64,000 nucleotides of DNA, from NCBI GenBank assembly GCA_903970165.1, contig CAJCHZ010000048.1, positions 1 through 64,000 on the forward strand, given 5' to 3'. The notes beneath the pieces were generated by a model. That model was not told the DNA's origin. It made no database searches and saw only the letters and a list, made by a program, of their open reading frames with translations. The position numbers and the translations under genes are program-made. Of the stretch, positions 25,248 through 33,500 are shown piece after piece. The stretch comes from Betaproteobacteria bacterium. Lineage in GTDB: Bacteria > Acidobacteriota > Terriglobia > Acidiferrales > UBA7541. Position 1 is the stretch's first letter, and each line of letters opens with the position of its first letter.

Positions 25248-26018
25248 ATGCCGGTTGGCCCGGCATCTTTCCGTGTCCTCGGCGTGCGCGTGGACGCCGT
25301 GCAAATCCCTGATGTTGTCTCGTCCATGGAGGAGTGGATCACTGAGGGCAGGAAATGCCGGTACATTGCGGTGACGGGAATGCACGGTGTGACCGAGGCA
25401 CAGCACGACCAGCAATTCCTTACCATTCTCAACGAGGCTGATCTCCTGGTTGCCGATGGTTTTCCTCTGGTTTGGCTCGGTCGCCGCAAAGGCTACGAAT
25501 TGCCTTGCCGTGTTTATGGCCCTGAGACGATGCTCACCTTCTGCCAGGCCACCGCGGGCAAAGGCTATCGTCACTTCTTCTACGGTGGCGCGCCGGGCGT
25601 AGCCCAGGCCCTCAGGGAGAAGCTTTCCGCGGAACTTCCAGGCCTGGTGGTTGCGGGAACTTTCTGCCCTCCTTTCCGCCCCCTTACGGAGCAGGAAGAC
25701 CGCGAAGTCCTCGCGGCCATCGAGCTGGCCCGCCCCGACGTCATCTGGGTCGGTCTGAGCACCCCTAAACAGGAGCGCTGGATGTTCGAGCATCGGGAAC
25801 GCCTTAGCCCCTGCGTTCTGGTAGGCGTCGGTGCCGCTTTTGATTTCCTTTCCGCCAGAAAGAGCCAGGCCCCGGTCTGGATGCGCGAAAATGGCCTCGA
25901 ATGGTTGTTTCGCCTTCTCCAGGAGCCTAGACGGCTGTGGCGCAGATATTTGCTTTGTGGTTCGAAATTCGTATTTCTGGTGGCGCTGGAGCATCTTGGC
26001 CTGAGAAAATCTTCGTAA
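25248..26018 (+). CDS. WecG/TagA/CpsF family glycosyltransferase (GT26)
   Basis: A 256-residue transferase of the family that adds N-acetylmannosamine or a related sugar to undecaprenyl-linked intermediates. Family marks are TGMHGVTEAQHD (with the catalytic-loop residues), ADGFPLVWLGRRKG, RVYGPETM, HFFYGGAPGVAQAL, WVGLSTPKQERWM and VGVGAAFDFLSAR. The C-terminus is a membrane-associated amphipathic helical region (LEWLFRLLQEPRRLWRRYL). It is the last gene of the contiguous exopolysaccharide operon; start abuts the previous stop. Confidence 0.92.
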   Translation: MPVGPASFRVLGVRVDAVQIPDVVSSMEEWITEGRKCRYIAVTGMHGVTEAQHDQQFLTILNEADLLVADGFPLVWLGRRKGYELPCRVYGPETMLTFCQATAGKGYRHFFYGGAPGVAQALREKLSAELPGLVVAGTFCPPFRPLTEQEDREVLAAIELARPDVIWVGLSTPKQERWMFEHRERLSPCVLVGVGAAFDFLSARKSQAPVWMRENGLEWLFRLLQEPRRLWRRYLLCGSKFVFLVALEHLGLRKSS

Positions 26019-26082
26019 GGCGGGATGGCATCAAAAGACCGGGGAAACAAGTTGCTCATTGGTCTCGAAGAAGCCGCACGGC

Positions 26083-26111
26083 TTGCCGGAATACAGATAT
26101 TTTTATATAAT
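26083..26111 (+). promoter_or_regulatory. Sigma-70 promoter for the epimerase gene
   Basis: TTGCCG (26083-26088), a 17-base spacer and a perfect TATAAT (26106-26111), with the ATG 23 bases past the -10. This is the best sigma-70 promoter in the window and implies that the epimerase is transcribed apart from the exopolysaccharide operon. Confidence 0.75.
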
Positions 26112-26134
26112 GCATAAGTAATGGGGACACCCGG

Positions 26135-27160
26135 ATGAATGATAAGAGCGAACTCGTGGTCGTCGCGGGTGCCGGCGGATTTATCGGCGGCAGCCTGGTG
26201 GCGCGGTTGCGCGCGCAGGGTCAGACGAAAGTCCGGGCCGTCGACATTAAGCCCCTCAGGGAGTGGTACCAGCACTTCCCCGATGTCGAAAACCTCATCC
26301 TGGATCTGAACCTGAAACCAAACTGCGAACGAGCCGCGGAGGGCGCCGCCGATATTTACAATCTGGCCGCCAACATGGGCGGCATGGGTTTCATCGAAAG
26401 CAACAAGGCGCTCTGCATGCTTTCCGTCCTCATCAACACGCACATGCTCCAGGCGGCTGTCCAGCACAAAGCGAAGCGTTTCTTCTACGCCTCTTCTGCT
26501 TGCGTTTACAACGGCGACAAGCAGAAAACCTATGAAGCGCCATCTTTAAAAGAAGAAGACGCCTACCCTGCCCTTGCCGAAGACGGCTACGGCTGGGAAA
26601 AGCTTTTCTCCGAGCGCATGTGCCGTCATTTCCACGAGGATTTCGGCCTCTACACACGCGTCGCCCGTTTTCACAACGTCTATGGCCCCTGGGGCACCTG
26701 GGACGGCGGACGCGAAAAGGCTCCCGCGGCCATCTGCCGCAAGGTCATCGAAGCCAAGGTATCCGGCAAACATGAAATCCAGATCTGGGGACCCGGCACG
26801 CAAACCCGTAGCTTCATGTATATAGATGACTGCCTTAAAGGCATCGAGCTGATCATGAATTCGGAGATCCTCGAGCCTATTAATCTTGGCTCCAGCGAAG
26901 CCGTTTCCATAAATCAGCTGGTGGACATGGCCGAAGAAATCGCTGGAATCAAATTGAACCGCCACTATGACCTTAGCGCCCCCAAAGGCGTTAACGGCCG
27001 CAACAGCGACAACACCCTAATCAAAAAATATCTGGGCTGGGAGCCATGCACCCCTTTGCGCACCGGTCTTGAGAAGACGTATCGCTGGATTCACGGCCAA
27101 TACATCGCGCGCAATAGCGACAAAGCAAGCACTCGTCAGGAATCAGCTGTTGCCCGATAA
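26135..27160 (+). CDS. NAD-dependent epimerase, GDP-mannose 3,5-epimerase-like
   Basis: Extended short-chain dehydrogenase of 341 residues. The Rossmann loop is GAGGFIGG (12-19), the catalytic Tyr-Lys pair is Y152/K156 (YGWEK), and C123 lies in SSACVY. The segments NLAANMGGMGFIES, FHNVYGP followed by WDGGREKAPAA, QTRSF, and GVNGRNSDNTLIK are very close to plant GDP-mannose 3,5-epimerase, which uses the equivalent Cys and makes GDP-L-galactose. I infer it supplies an L-hexose nucleotide for the polymer encoded upstream. Own promoter; a strong AU-rich -10 region precedes it. A related bacterial heptose or deoxysugar epimerase is the alternative. Confidence 0.85.
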   Translation: MNDKSELVVVAGAGGFIGGSLVARLRAQGQTKVRAVDIKPLREWYQHFPDVENLILDLNLKPNCERAAEGAADIYNLAANMGGMGFIESNKALCMLSVLINTHMLQAAVQHKAKRFFYASSACVYNGDKQKTYEAPSLKEEDAYPALAEDGYGWEKLFSERMCRHFHEDFGLYTRVARFHNVYGPWGTWDGGREKAPAAICRKVIEAKVSGKHEIQIWGPGTQTRSFMYIDDCLKGIELIMNSEILEPINLGSSEAVSINQLVDMAEEIAGIKLNRHYDLSAPKGVNGRNSDNTLIKKYLGWEPCTPLRTGLEKTYRWIHGQYIARNSDKASTRQESAVAR

Positions 27161-27336
27161 CTCGCCCCGCCGCACAGGATCGTCCTTCTGGTGATGAGCG
27201 CCTTAGCCTCCGCAGTGCATGGCCGCCTTCCCTCACCGCTTGCTCAGCCTGATAGTACATGCGAGAATGAAAAACAGGCCATCGAACGAATGGAGCAGAA
27301 ACTCCGTCCATGCCATTCGTAATGGCTGTTCTCTCC

Positions 27337-27412
27337 GGCGCTATCGTCTAGGGGTCTAGGACACCGCCCTCTCACGGCGGTAACACGGGTTCGAATCCCG
27401 TTAGCGCTACCA
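27337..27412 (+). tRNA. tRNA-Glu (anticodon CTC)
   Basis: 76-base cloverleaf. Acceptor arms GGCGCTA and TAGCGCT pair (one G-T at the end), the anticodon stem is CCGCC/GGCGG with loop CTCTCAC (anticodon CTC at the centre), the T arm is ACGGG-TTCGAAT-CCCGT, the discriminator is A, and CCA is encoded (27410-27412). It sits alone between the epimerase and the RiPP operon. Such positions are common integration sites, but no integrase or duplicated tRNA end was seen. Confidence 0.93.
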
Positions 27413-27511
27413 ACATGGCTTACCCCATGTTCGCAAGGAATCGCGCGCCATTTATCCCTGAATCATGGCCAACAGCAGTTCCCTTGCTTCGTTTTATACG
27501 TTAGATACTCC

Positions 27512-27550
27512 GTACTGGGAGGGTACTAGTACGGAACACAGTACGTTCCG
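27512..27550 (+). promoter_or_regulatory. GTAC-rich palindromes upstream of the RiPP operon
   Basis: The palindrome GTACTAGTAC (27523-27532) is followed by an inverted repeat CGGAAC-N7-GTTCCG (27532-27550), with further GTAC cores at 27512 and 27541. GGTACTAG-N3-GGAAC (27522-27537) is shared with 12652-12667 before the exopolysaccharide operon. The ATG of the PqqD-like gene is 40 bases downstream. This is probably an operator; the regulator is unknown. The rest of 27413-27589 shows nothing else. Confidence 0.4.
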
Positions 27551-27589
27551 CATAGTGACAACCCCTGTTTCATTCCAGAAACTATACGC

Positions 27590-27931
27590 ATGGCACTCCC
27601 TCTCTCAGCGCTTCCAGGCCCTGAGGCTCTAGCCTCGCCGGTAAATACGGCGACGGTTCGCCACACCCGGAACACCTCCATCGTTTCACGGCATGTTGCT
27701 GGCGAAACGATCGTTGTTCCTATTTGCCGGGGTGTTGGCGATCTTGACTCCGTCTATACCTTCAATTCGGTGGGTCAAGGCTTGTGGCAACTGCTCGAGG
27801 ACGCTCGAACAGCAGAGGAATTGGCGCATTGGGTTGCCACGCATTACGAAGTGGAAGCGAAACAGGCCAGCAAAGACGTCGAGAGCTATCTGGCTGAATT
27901 AACAGAAATTGGCCTGATTCGTACTGTCTAG
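27590..27931 (+). CDS. PqqD-family RiPP recognition protein
   Basis: The 113-residue product has an N-terminal ~25-residue tail and then a PqqD-like winged-helix domain. Beta strands around HVAGETIVVPI and DSVYTFNSVGQGLWQLL are followed by helices TAEELAHWVATHYE and ASKDVESYLAELTEIGLIRTV. FNSVGQGLWQLL followed by the ...L...YL..L...GLI pattern is the family signature. Such proteins hold the leader of a precursor peptide and deliver it to a radical SAM enzyme. It is the first gene of the operon, 112 bases ahead of the radical SAM gene. Confidence 0.88.
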   Translation: MALPLSALPGPEALASPVNTATVRHTRNTSIVSRHVAGETIVVPICRGVGDLDSVYTFNSVGQGLWQLLEDARTAEELAHWVATHYEVEAKQASKDVESYLAELTEIGLIRTV

Positions 27932-28000
27932 CAGTCCTCCTTCTCCGCAAGCCCTTGAAACGGCTCGACAAACGGAGTGTGGACTGTGATAGCTGTATCG

Positions 28001-28015
28001 GGTACTGAGAGTACC
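28001..28015 (+). promoter_or_regulatory. GGTACT/AGTACC inverted repeat before the radical SAM gene
   Basis: Perfect 6-bp arms GGTACT and AGTACC with a GAG centre, 28 bases upstream of the TTG start. The half-site is the same as in the GTAC-rich leaders at 12623-12772 and 27512-27550, hinting at one common DNA-binding protein. Inferred only. Confidence 0.35.
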
Positions 28016-28043
28016 GAATCTTATTAAGTTAGAGCTATCTCGG

Positions 28044-29345
28044 TTGGCTAGAAAGACTATCGTGCAGACCGCGAATTACGGCGAACTCACCGGCTTCGTT
28101 CACCAGAAATTCAATGGTAAACGCGCCCCCCTTGAAGTGTCTATCGAGGTTACCCGCCGTTGTCCGCTCGAATGCCTCCATTGTTACAACAACTTACCGA
28201 TGAGCGACCATGCCGCCCGCGCTCAGGAGCTGACTTTCGACGAACATTGCCGCCTCCTGGATGAGTTGGTGGATGCCGGCTGCCTGTGGGTGCTCTACAC
28301 CGGCGGAGAGATTTTCGCGCGCAAAGACTTTCTGGAAATTTACACGGAAGCCAAAAAACGCGGCTTCCTTATCACGCTCTTCACGAACGGCACGATGATC
28401 AACGAGCGCATCGCCGACTACCTCGCGGAATACCGGCCATTCGCCATCGAGATCACCTTGTACGGTGCCACAAAAGAAACTTACGAGGCGCTGACGCAGA
28501 TTCCCGGCTCTTATGACCGCTGCATGCGGGGAATCCGCCTGCTTCTCGATCGCGGGTTGCCTCTAAAGCTCAAGACCGTGCCGACGACAATCAACCGGCA
28601 TGAGATTTTCGAGATGAAGCGTCTTGCCGAAGAAACGTTTGGCGTCGAATTCAAGTTCGATTCGCTGATCAATCCGAGAATTGACTGCTCGCAAAGCCCT
28701 CTCGCGGTTCGGCTTTCGCCTGAACAGGCGGTTGAACTCGATTTTGCCGAACCGAAGCGCAAGGAAGATTACCGGCGCATGGCTGAGCAGGATCTGGCCA
28801 ACCCGGCTGGGTACGTACGGCCGAACGAAAAATACTCCTGCGGCGGCGGCATCGGCGGCTGCGCAATCGATCCTTATGGAGTGATGAGCATCTGCGTCAT
28901 CTCCCATCAGCAGGGCTACAACATTCGCGAAGGACGTTTCCTTGAAGGATGGGAGGGCCCGCTGCGCGAAATCCGCAATCAGCCGCGCACTCGGCCCACG
29001 ATTTGCGACCGCTGCCAGATTCAATCTCTTTGCAGCATGTGTCCAGCGAACGGCGAGCTCGAGAACGGCGACCAGGAGTCGCCTGTCTCTTTCCTATGTC
29101 AGGTGGCGCACCTGCGGGCCTACGCCTTTGGCTACGAAGTTCCGGAACACGGCGACTGCGAATGCTGCGAAGGCGGCGCGCACCGCGAAGAACTGCTGGC
29201 GGCAGCCGAACGCCTGAAAAATTTCAAGCCGGATGTAAGCACTTGGCAAAAAGGCAGGCCCACTTCGCCTGTCTTGAAAGTTTTACAGCCCAATTCCGGA
29301 TGCGGAAGCGGCGGTTGCGGTTCCCACGCCTCGCTGCATGGATGA
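28044..29345 (+). CDS. Radical SAM/SPASM peptide-modifying enzyme
   Basis: A 433-residue enzyme expected to cleave S-adenosylmethionine reductively and modify the neighbouring peptide. The radical SAM cluster motif is C40-x3-C44-x2-C47 (RRCPLECLHCY), preceded by VSIEVT; the SAM-binding GGE is in LYTGGEIF. The C-terminal part is a SPASM-type domain with many Cys (CGGGIGGCAIDP, SICVIS, CDRCQIQSLCSMC, FLCQ), enough for two auxiliary Fe-S clusters. Unusual extra Cys follow in GDCECCEGG and in the terminal CGSGGCGSHASLHG tail. Start is TTG. Its stop overlaps the start of the precursor gene. The bond formed (thioether, C-C or epimerisation) is not predictable. Confidence 0.88.
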   Translation: MARKTIVQTANYGELTGFVHQKFNGKRAPLEVSIEVTRRCPLECLHCYNNLPMSDHAARAQELTFDEHCRLLDELVDAGCLWVLYTGGEIFARKDFLEIYTEAKKRGFLITLFTNGTMINERIADYLAEYRPFAIEITLYGATKETYEALTQIPGSYDRCMRGIRLLLDRGLPLKLKTVPTTINRHEIFEMKRLAEETFGVEFKFDSLINPRIDCSQSPLAVRLSPEQAVELDFAEPKRKEDYRRMAEQDLANPAGYVRPNEKYSCGGGIGGCAIDPYGVMSICVISHQQGYNIREGRFLEGWEGPLREIRNQPRTRPTICDRCQIQSLCSMCPANGELENGDQESPVSFLCQVAHLRAYAFGYEVPEHGDCECCEGGAHREELLAAAERLKNFKPDVSTWQKGRPTSPVLKVLQPNSGCGSGGCGSHASLHG

Positions 29346-29547
29346 ACGAAGAAACCAAATGATCGATAAGCAAGAAAACAAGCCACAAGAACAAAGCGTC
29401 AAGGCCGCCTACGAACCGCCCAAAGTCATCCGGGTCAGTCTGCGTCCCGAAGAGGCGGTGCTCGGCCATTGCAAGGTCACCGGCGCGACCGGCCCGGTGT
29501 CTACATCCTGCAGGTCCGTTGTGGCTTGCAGGACGATGGGATCGTGA
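29338..29547 (+). CDS. Putative RiPP precursor peptide, 69 residues
   Basis: Small peptide between the radical SAM and kinase genes. Residues ~1-24 are polar and charged. A leader-like block YEPPKVIRVSLRPEEAVLGH follows at 25-44, then a small-residue-rich core with Cys at 45, 58 and 64 (the region from C45 to C64 is rich in Gly/Thr/Ser/Val). The last residues are CRTMGS with Ser69 at the C-terminus. The start overlaps the radical SAM stop by eight bases; Met8 (29359) is an alternative. The stop overlaps the kinase GTG. Size, position and composition all fit a precursor handled by the PqqD-like and radical SAM proteins. The modification and final product are unknown. Confidence 0.75.
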   Translation: MDERRNQMIDKQENKPQEQSVKAAYEPPKVIRVSLRPEEAVLGHCKVTGATGPVSTSCRSVVACRTMGS

Positions 29548-30500
29548 AAGGCAAGAACACGGAAATGCTGCCCATCCATAACAATTTCACGCCAGCCAAG
29601 CTGCCCGATGACTTGGGCCTCCCTGGCTCGTCGAAACTTTCTTACCAGATCGGCGGAATCACCTTTGGCCTCGAAGCGGAAGGCCATCTGAGACTGAATC
29701 TCGAACGCGAACTTCTTGCCTTCGCCGTGCAGACCGGTTCCTGCGACGTGAATCTGAAAATTTCGTGGGTTGACTCGCTCCGCGTTCCCAATTCCACACT
29801 TTTGTTTCATTCCGGCGGATTGTGGTCACTCTTTGCAGAGTCCAACGGTTATCGCTTCAGTTTTCTCTCGTCTCTATTGGGGATGACTCCATACAAAGAA
29901 GCGTGGTTTGATTCCGAGTTCCGCACCGGCCGCGTGCTGCTCTCGCGACGCTACTTCGACTCGGACCGGCCTGTTTATCCTCTCGAGTATCCGCTCGATG
30001 AATTGCTCATGATTCACCGCCTTTCCCGCGGCCAAGGCGTGGAAATGCACGCGGTTGGGATTTCCGATGAAAATGGCCGCGGCCATCTGTTCCTCGGCCA
30101 TTCCGGAGCAGGGAAGAGCACGACGGCTCGTTTGTGGACCGGCCGCCCTGGCGTGCGAATCCTCAGCGACGACCGCATCATCCTGCGCGAGCGCGACGGC
30201 CGCATTTGGATGTATGGCACGCCGTGGCACGGCGACGCGGGAATCGCATCGCCTGAGTGCGCTCCACTCTCGAGCATCTACCTGCTGGCGCGCGGAAAAC
30301 ACAACGACCGGCTTCCACTTTCGCCGGGCATGGCTGCCGCCGAACTCTTCAGCCGCACGTTTGCGACACACCATTCGAGCGAAGGGATCCGCTTCTCGTT
30401 GGAATTTCTGGATCGCGTCGTCCAGGAAGTTCCTTGTTACCTATTCAAATTTGTCCCCGACGAATCCGCTGTGGAGGCGATCTGCCGTGCGGAAGTCTAA
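29544..30500 (+). CDS. HPr-kinase-like (HprK-related) kinase of the RiPP operon
   Basis: A 318-residue protein from a GTG that overlaps the precursor stop (GTGA). The C-terminal half is an HprK/PEPCK-type kinase core: Walker A GHSGAGKS (185-192), LSDD (207-210, the catalytic acidic pair region), then the TPWHGD loop. The first ~165 residues are unlike true HPr kinase and may bind the peptide. HprK itself phosphorylates HPr Ser46, but no HPr or PTS gene is nearby. Related kinases in lasso-peptide loci phosphorylate a C-terminal Ser of the precursor. The precursor here ends in Ser, so I infer it is the substrate. Confidence 0.82.
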   Translation: MKGKNTEMLPIHNNFTPAKLPDDLGLPGSSKLSYQIGGITFGLEAEGHLRLNLERELLAFAVQTGSCDVNLKISWVDSLRVPNSTLLFHSGGLWSLFAESNGYRFSFLSSLLGMTPYKEAWFDSEFRTGRVLLSRRYFDSDRPVYPLEYPLDELLMIHRLSRGQGVEMHAVGISDENGRGHLFLGHSGAGKSTTARLWTGRPGVRILSDDRIILRERDGRIWMYGTPWHGDAGIASPECAPLSSIYLLARGKHNDRLPLSPGMAAAELFSRTFATHHSSEGIRFSLEFLDRVVQEVPCYLFKFVPDESAVEAICRAEV

Positions 30501-33500
30501 GGCCATTTACAAAAGGAATTCCCAGCAGTTCGCAGCGGTTTGCGATGCCGTGTTACGGCGTGGCGCGAATGTTCGTTTCCGCGTTCATGGGCGGAGCATG
30601 CAACCCAATATTCTTGAAGAGGACGCTGTGGTCGTGACAACGGCCGAAATTCAAGACCTGCGCCGGGGAGATATTGCATTGACACGCGGCCAGGACGGAT
30701 TCCGCGTCCACCGAGTTTTGAAGTCATCTTCGCCTGCTGGGACCATAGTCACGCGCGCCGATGCTGGGCAGCAGGATGACCCTGCAACGGACGTTATCTT
30801 TGGCAAAGTGATCGCCATTGAACGGCGCGGGAAAGCGTCGTTCTTAGTGATGCAACCCGGTGTCCGGGTACTCCATTCCGCTCGCGCGTGGAAACGCCGC
30901 ATGAGCCTGGCCTTTGCGCAGCGCCTCGGCCGGCTTTCAGCCGCCTGGCTTCTTTTTGGTTTTTTTGCCGTGCTCGGCTTGCTTCTCTGCGCGTCGCCGG
31001 CCGAGGCCCAAACTGCGGACTTGACGATGACGCAAACCACGTCAGTCTCCGTCGTGGCCGCCGGCGTCAATGTTTCGTATACCGAAATCGCCACAAATAA
31101 TGGCCCGAGCTCTGTTCCTGCCAACACGCTCGTTATCTATCAGCAGACTCCGGCGGCCACCACGTTTCAGAGTATTTCCGCGGACACGAACTGGACTTGC
31201 ACCACGCCCACCGCGGGTAACGCTGGCCCCGTCATTTGTACCTACAATCTGGCACTGGCGAACGGCGCCACCACGGCCGCTGACCCCATTGTCGTGACGG
31301 TCGGCGTGAAATCGGGGACGGCCTCGGACACGAACATCCTGAACTCCGCGACGGTAACTTCTCAAACTCCGGACCCGGCGCCAAATAACAACACGACGCT
31401 CACTTCGGTGCTTGTCGAACCCGTAGCGGATGCGGACCTTGCCCTTTCCATGACCGCTTTGCCGACGCCAGTATTTCTTTCGTCAAGCTTGACGTACACA
31501 ATTCAGGTGCAAAACCTCGGACAGGCCTCTGCCACAGGCGTATCGGTCTCGGACACCCTTCCAACAACGGTCACCTATGTTTCTGCAAGTGGCACAGGAT
31601 GGAGCTGCACGGCCGGTACGCCGCTCGCTTGCAGTTTTAGCGGCACACTGGCGCAAGGTGCAGTGACTACCTTCAACATCGTGGTGACGACGCCAGCCGT
31701 TGCGGGCCCCATCACGAACACGGCCACAGTCAGTTCCTCGGTCACTGACCCAATTTCCGCGAACAACAGCGCCACCGTAGTTACGGTAGTGCAGCCTTTG
31801 CTCTGCGCCACGCCCGGCCACGACGGCGCCGGGGGCACTCTGACTGGAATAGTCAACGCTTACTATGCGCCATCTGCATCTGTCGCCGCGGGAGCGACTA
31901 AAGTCACCATTGGAAAGGCCGCGGCGGGAGGCGCACAAACAAACATTGCGATTGGCGATTTAATCCTGATCATCCAGATGCAGGATGCGTTGATCAATGA
32001 CGCGAACTCAAGCTTGTACGGTGACGGTAGCGCAGGCGACCCTGCGACGGGTTCCACGAACCTGCAGAGTTCGGGCCAGTTCGAATACGTCACCGCAGCC
32101 AGCGCGATTACAGCAACCGCGGGTGGCACACTGACCTTCGTTGGAACGGGCAATGGAGGCGGTCTGCTGAATTCCTACTCGGAAGCCGCGTACGTCGCGG
32201 GAACGAGCGGACAGCAGACCTTTCAGGTCATTCGCGTTCCTCAGTACACTTCGGCAACGCTAAGCTCAGGACTCGTCCCCCTGGCTTGGAACGGCAGTGT
32301 CGGTGGCGTTCTTGCAATCGACGTTGCCGCGCAACTCACACTTGGCGGCACTGTGGCCGCCGACGCTCTCGGATTCCGCGGTGGCGGCGGCAGGATTCTC
32401 GGCGGCGGCACAGGAACTTACACGGATTACGTAACGCTCTCGACCAACGCAACAAATGGTTCCAAAGGGGAAGGCATCGCGGGCACACCGAGGTACATCG
32501 CGCCCCTTACATTTACGACTACCTCGACGCCCACAAATACCGGCTCGGAGGGGTACCCTGCTGGGAGCTATGCGCGCGGCGCGCCAGGCAACGCGGGCGG
32601 TGGCGGTACGGACGGGCAGCCGTCAAGTGACTCTTATAATTCCGGCGGCGGCGCAGGCGGCAACGGTGGCGCAGGCGGCATTGGAGGTTTTGGTTGGAAC
32701 AGCTTTACTATACCGAATTCCACTGAGGGTGGATTCGGCGGCGCGTTGTTCCCTGCCACTACAAGTGCAATCGTCATGGGCGGCGGCGGCGGCGCCGGCA
32801 CGACCAACGACGGTTCTTATTACATCTCCGGCACGAACAACGGTGCGGATTGCGGCACGACTTGCACCGGCATTTACAGCAGCGGCGCAGCTGGCGGCGG
32901 AATCATCATTGTCCACACGGGGTCGGTCACAGGCACGGGGACAATTACATCGAACGGTCAGACGGCTCTCAATACAGATAACGATGGCCCCGGCGGCGGC
33001 GGAGCGGGCGGCTCCATTATTTTCTTTGCCAACAGCGGCGGACTTGGCAACTTGACGGTCAGCGCCAATGGCGGTAACGGCGGCGACCCGTGGATACAAG
33101 AGGCTCCCGGTGCATTCCCTGGTCAGCGGCATGGTCCTGGCGCTGGTGGCGGAGGCGGCGTAGTTTTTCTTTCAGCAACCGCCAGCGTCAGCGTGACCGG
33201 TGGACTTAACGGATACACCAGTACCGCGCAAGATTCCTTTGGCGCAACGCCTGGAAACGCAGGCATTTCCGCCACGAATTTCCTGATTACCCAGACGCCT
33301 GGCACGCAGTCCGGCGCTTACTGCGGATCAGCGGACTTGGCCGTTACGAATACGGGTCCGACCAGCCCCGTGCAGCCTGGCGGCAACATTACCTACAACC
33401 AAGTCGTGACCAACAACGGCCCGCTGGACGCCGTGAACGCCGTTTTCTCGGAGGCGATCCCCGCCAACACGACGTTCCAGTCGCTCACCATCCCCACTGG

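Noticed and set aside
26025..26117. 30-codon frame (ATG with AAGGCGGG upstream) after the exopolysaccharide operon.
   Set aside because: It covers the -35 and -10 of the epimerase promoter and has no recognised family; too short to support.
27337..27589. Possible genomic-island attachment site at tRNA-Glu.
   Set aside because: No integrase and no duplicated tRNA 3' end were found in the window.
30055..30486. Upstream extension of the giant fusion frame inside the kinase gene.
   Set aside because: It is the kinase read in another frame; GTG 30487 fits the peptidase domain start.
27590..30500. Lasso-peptide cluster, because of the HprK-like kinase.
   Set aside because: No transglutaminase-like B protein or asparagine-synthase-like C protein is present; the radical SAM enzyme points elsewhere.
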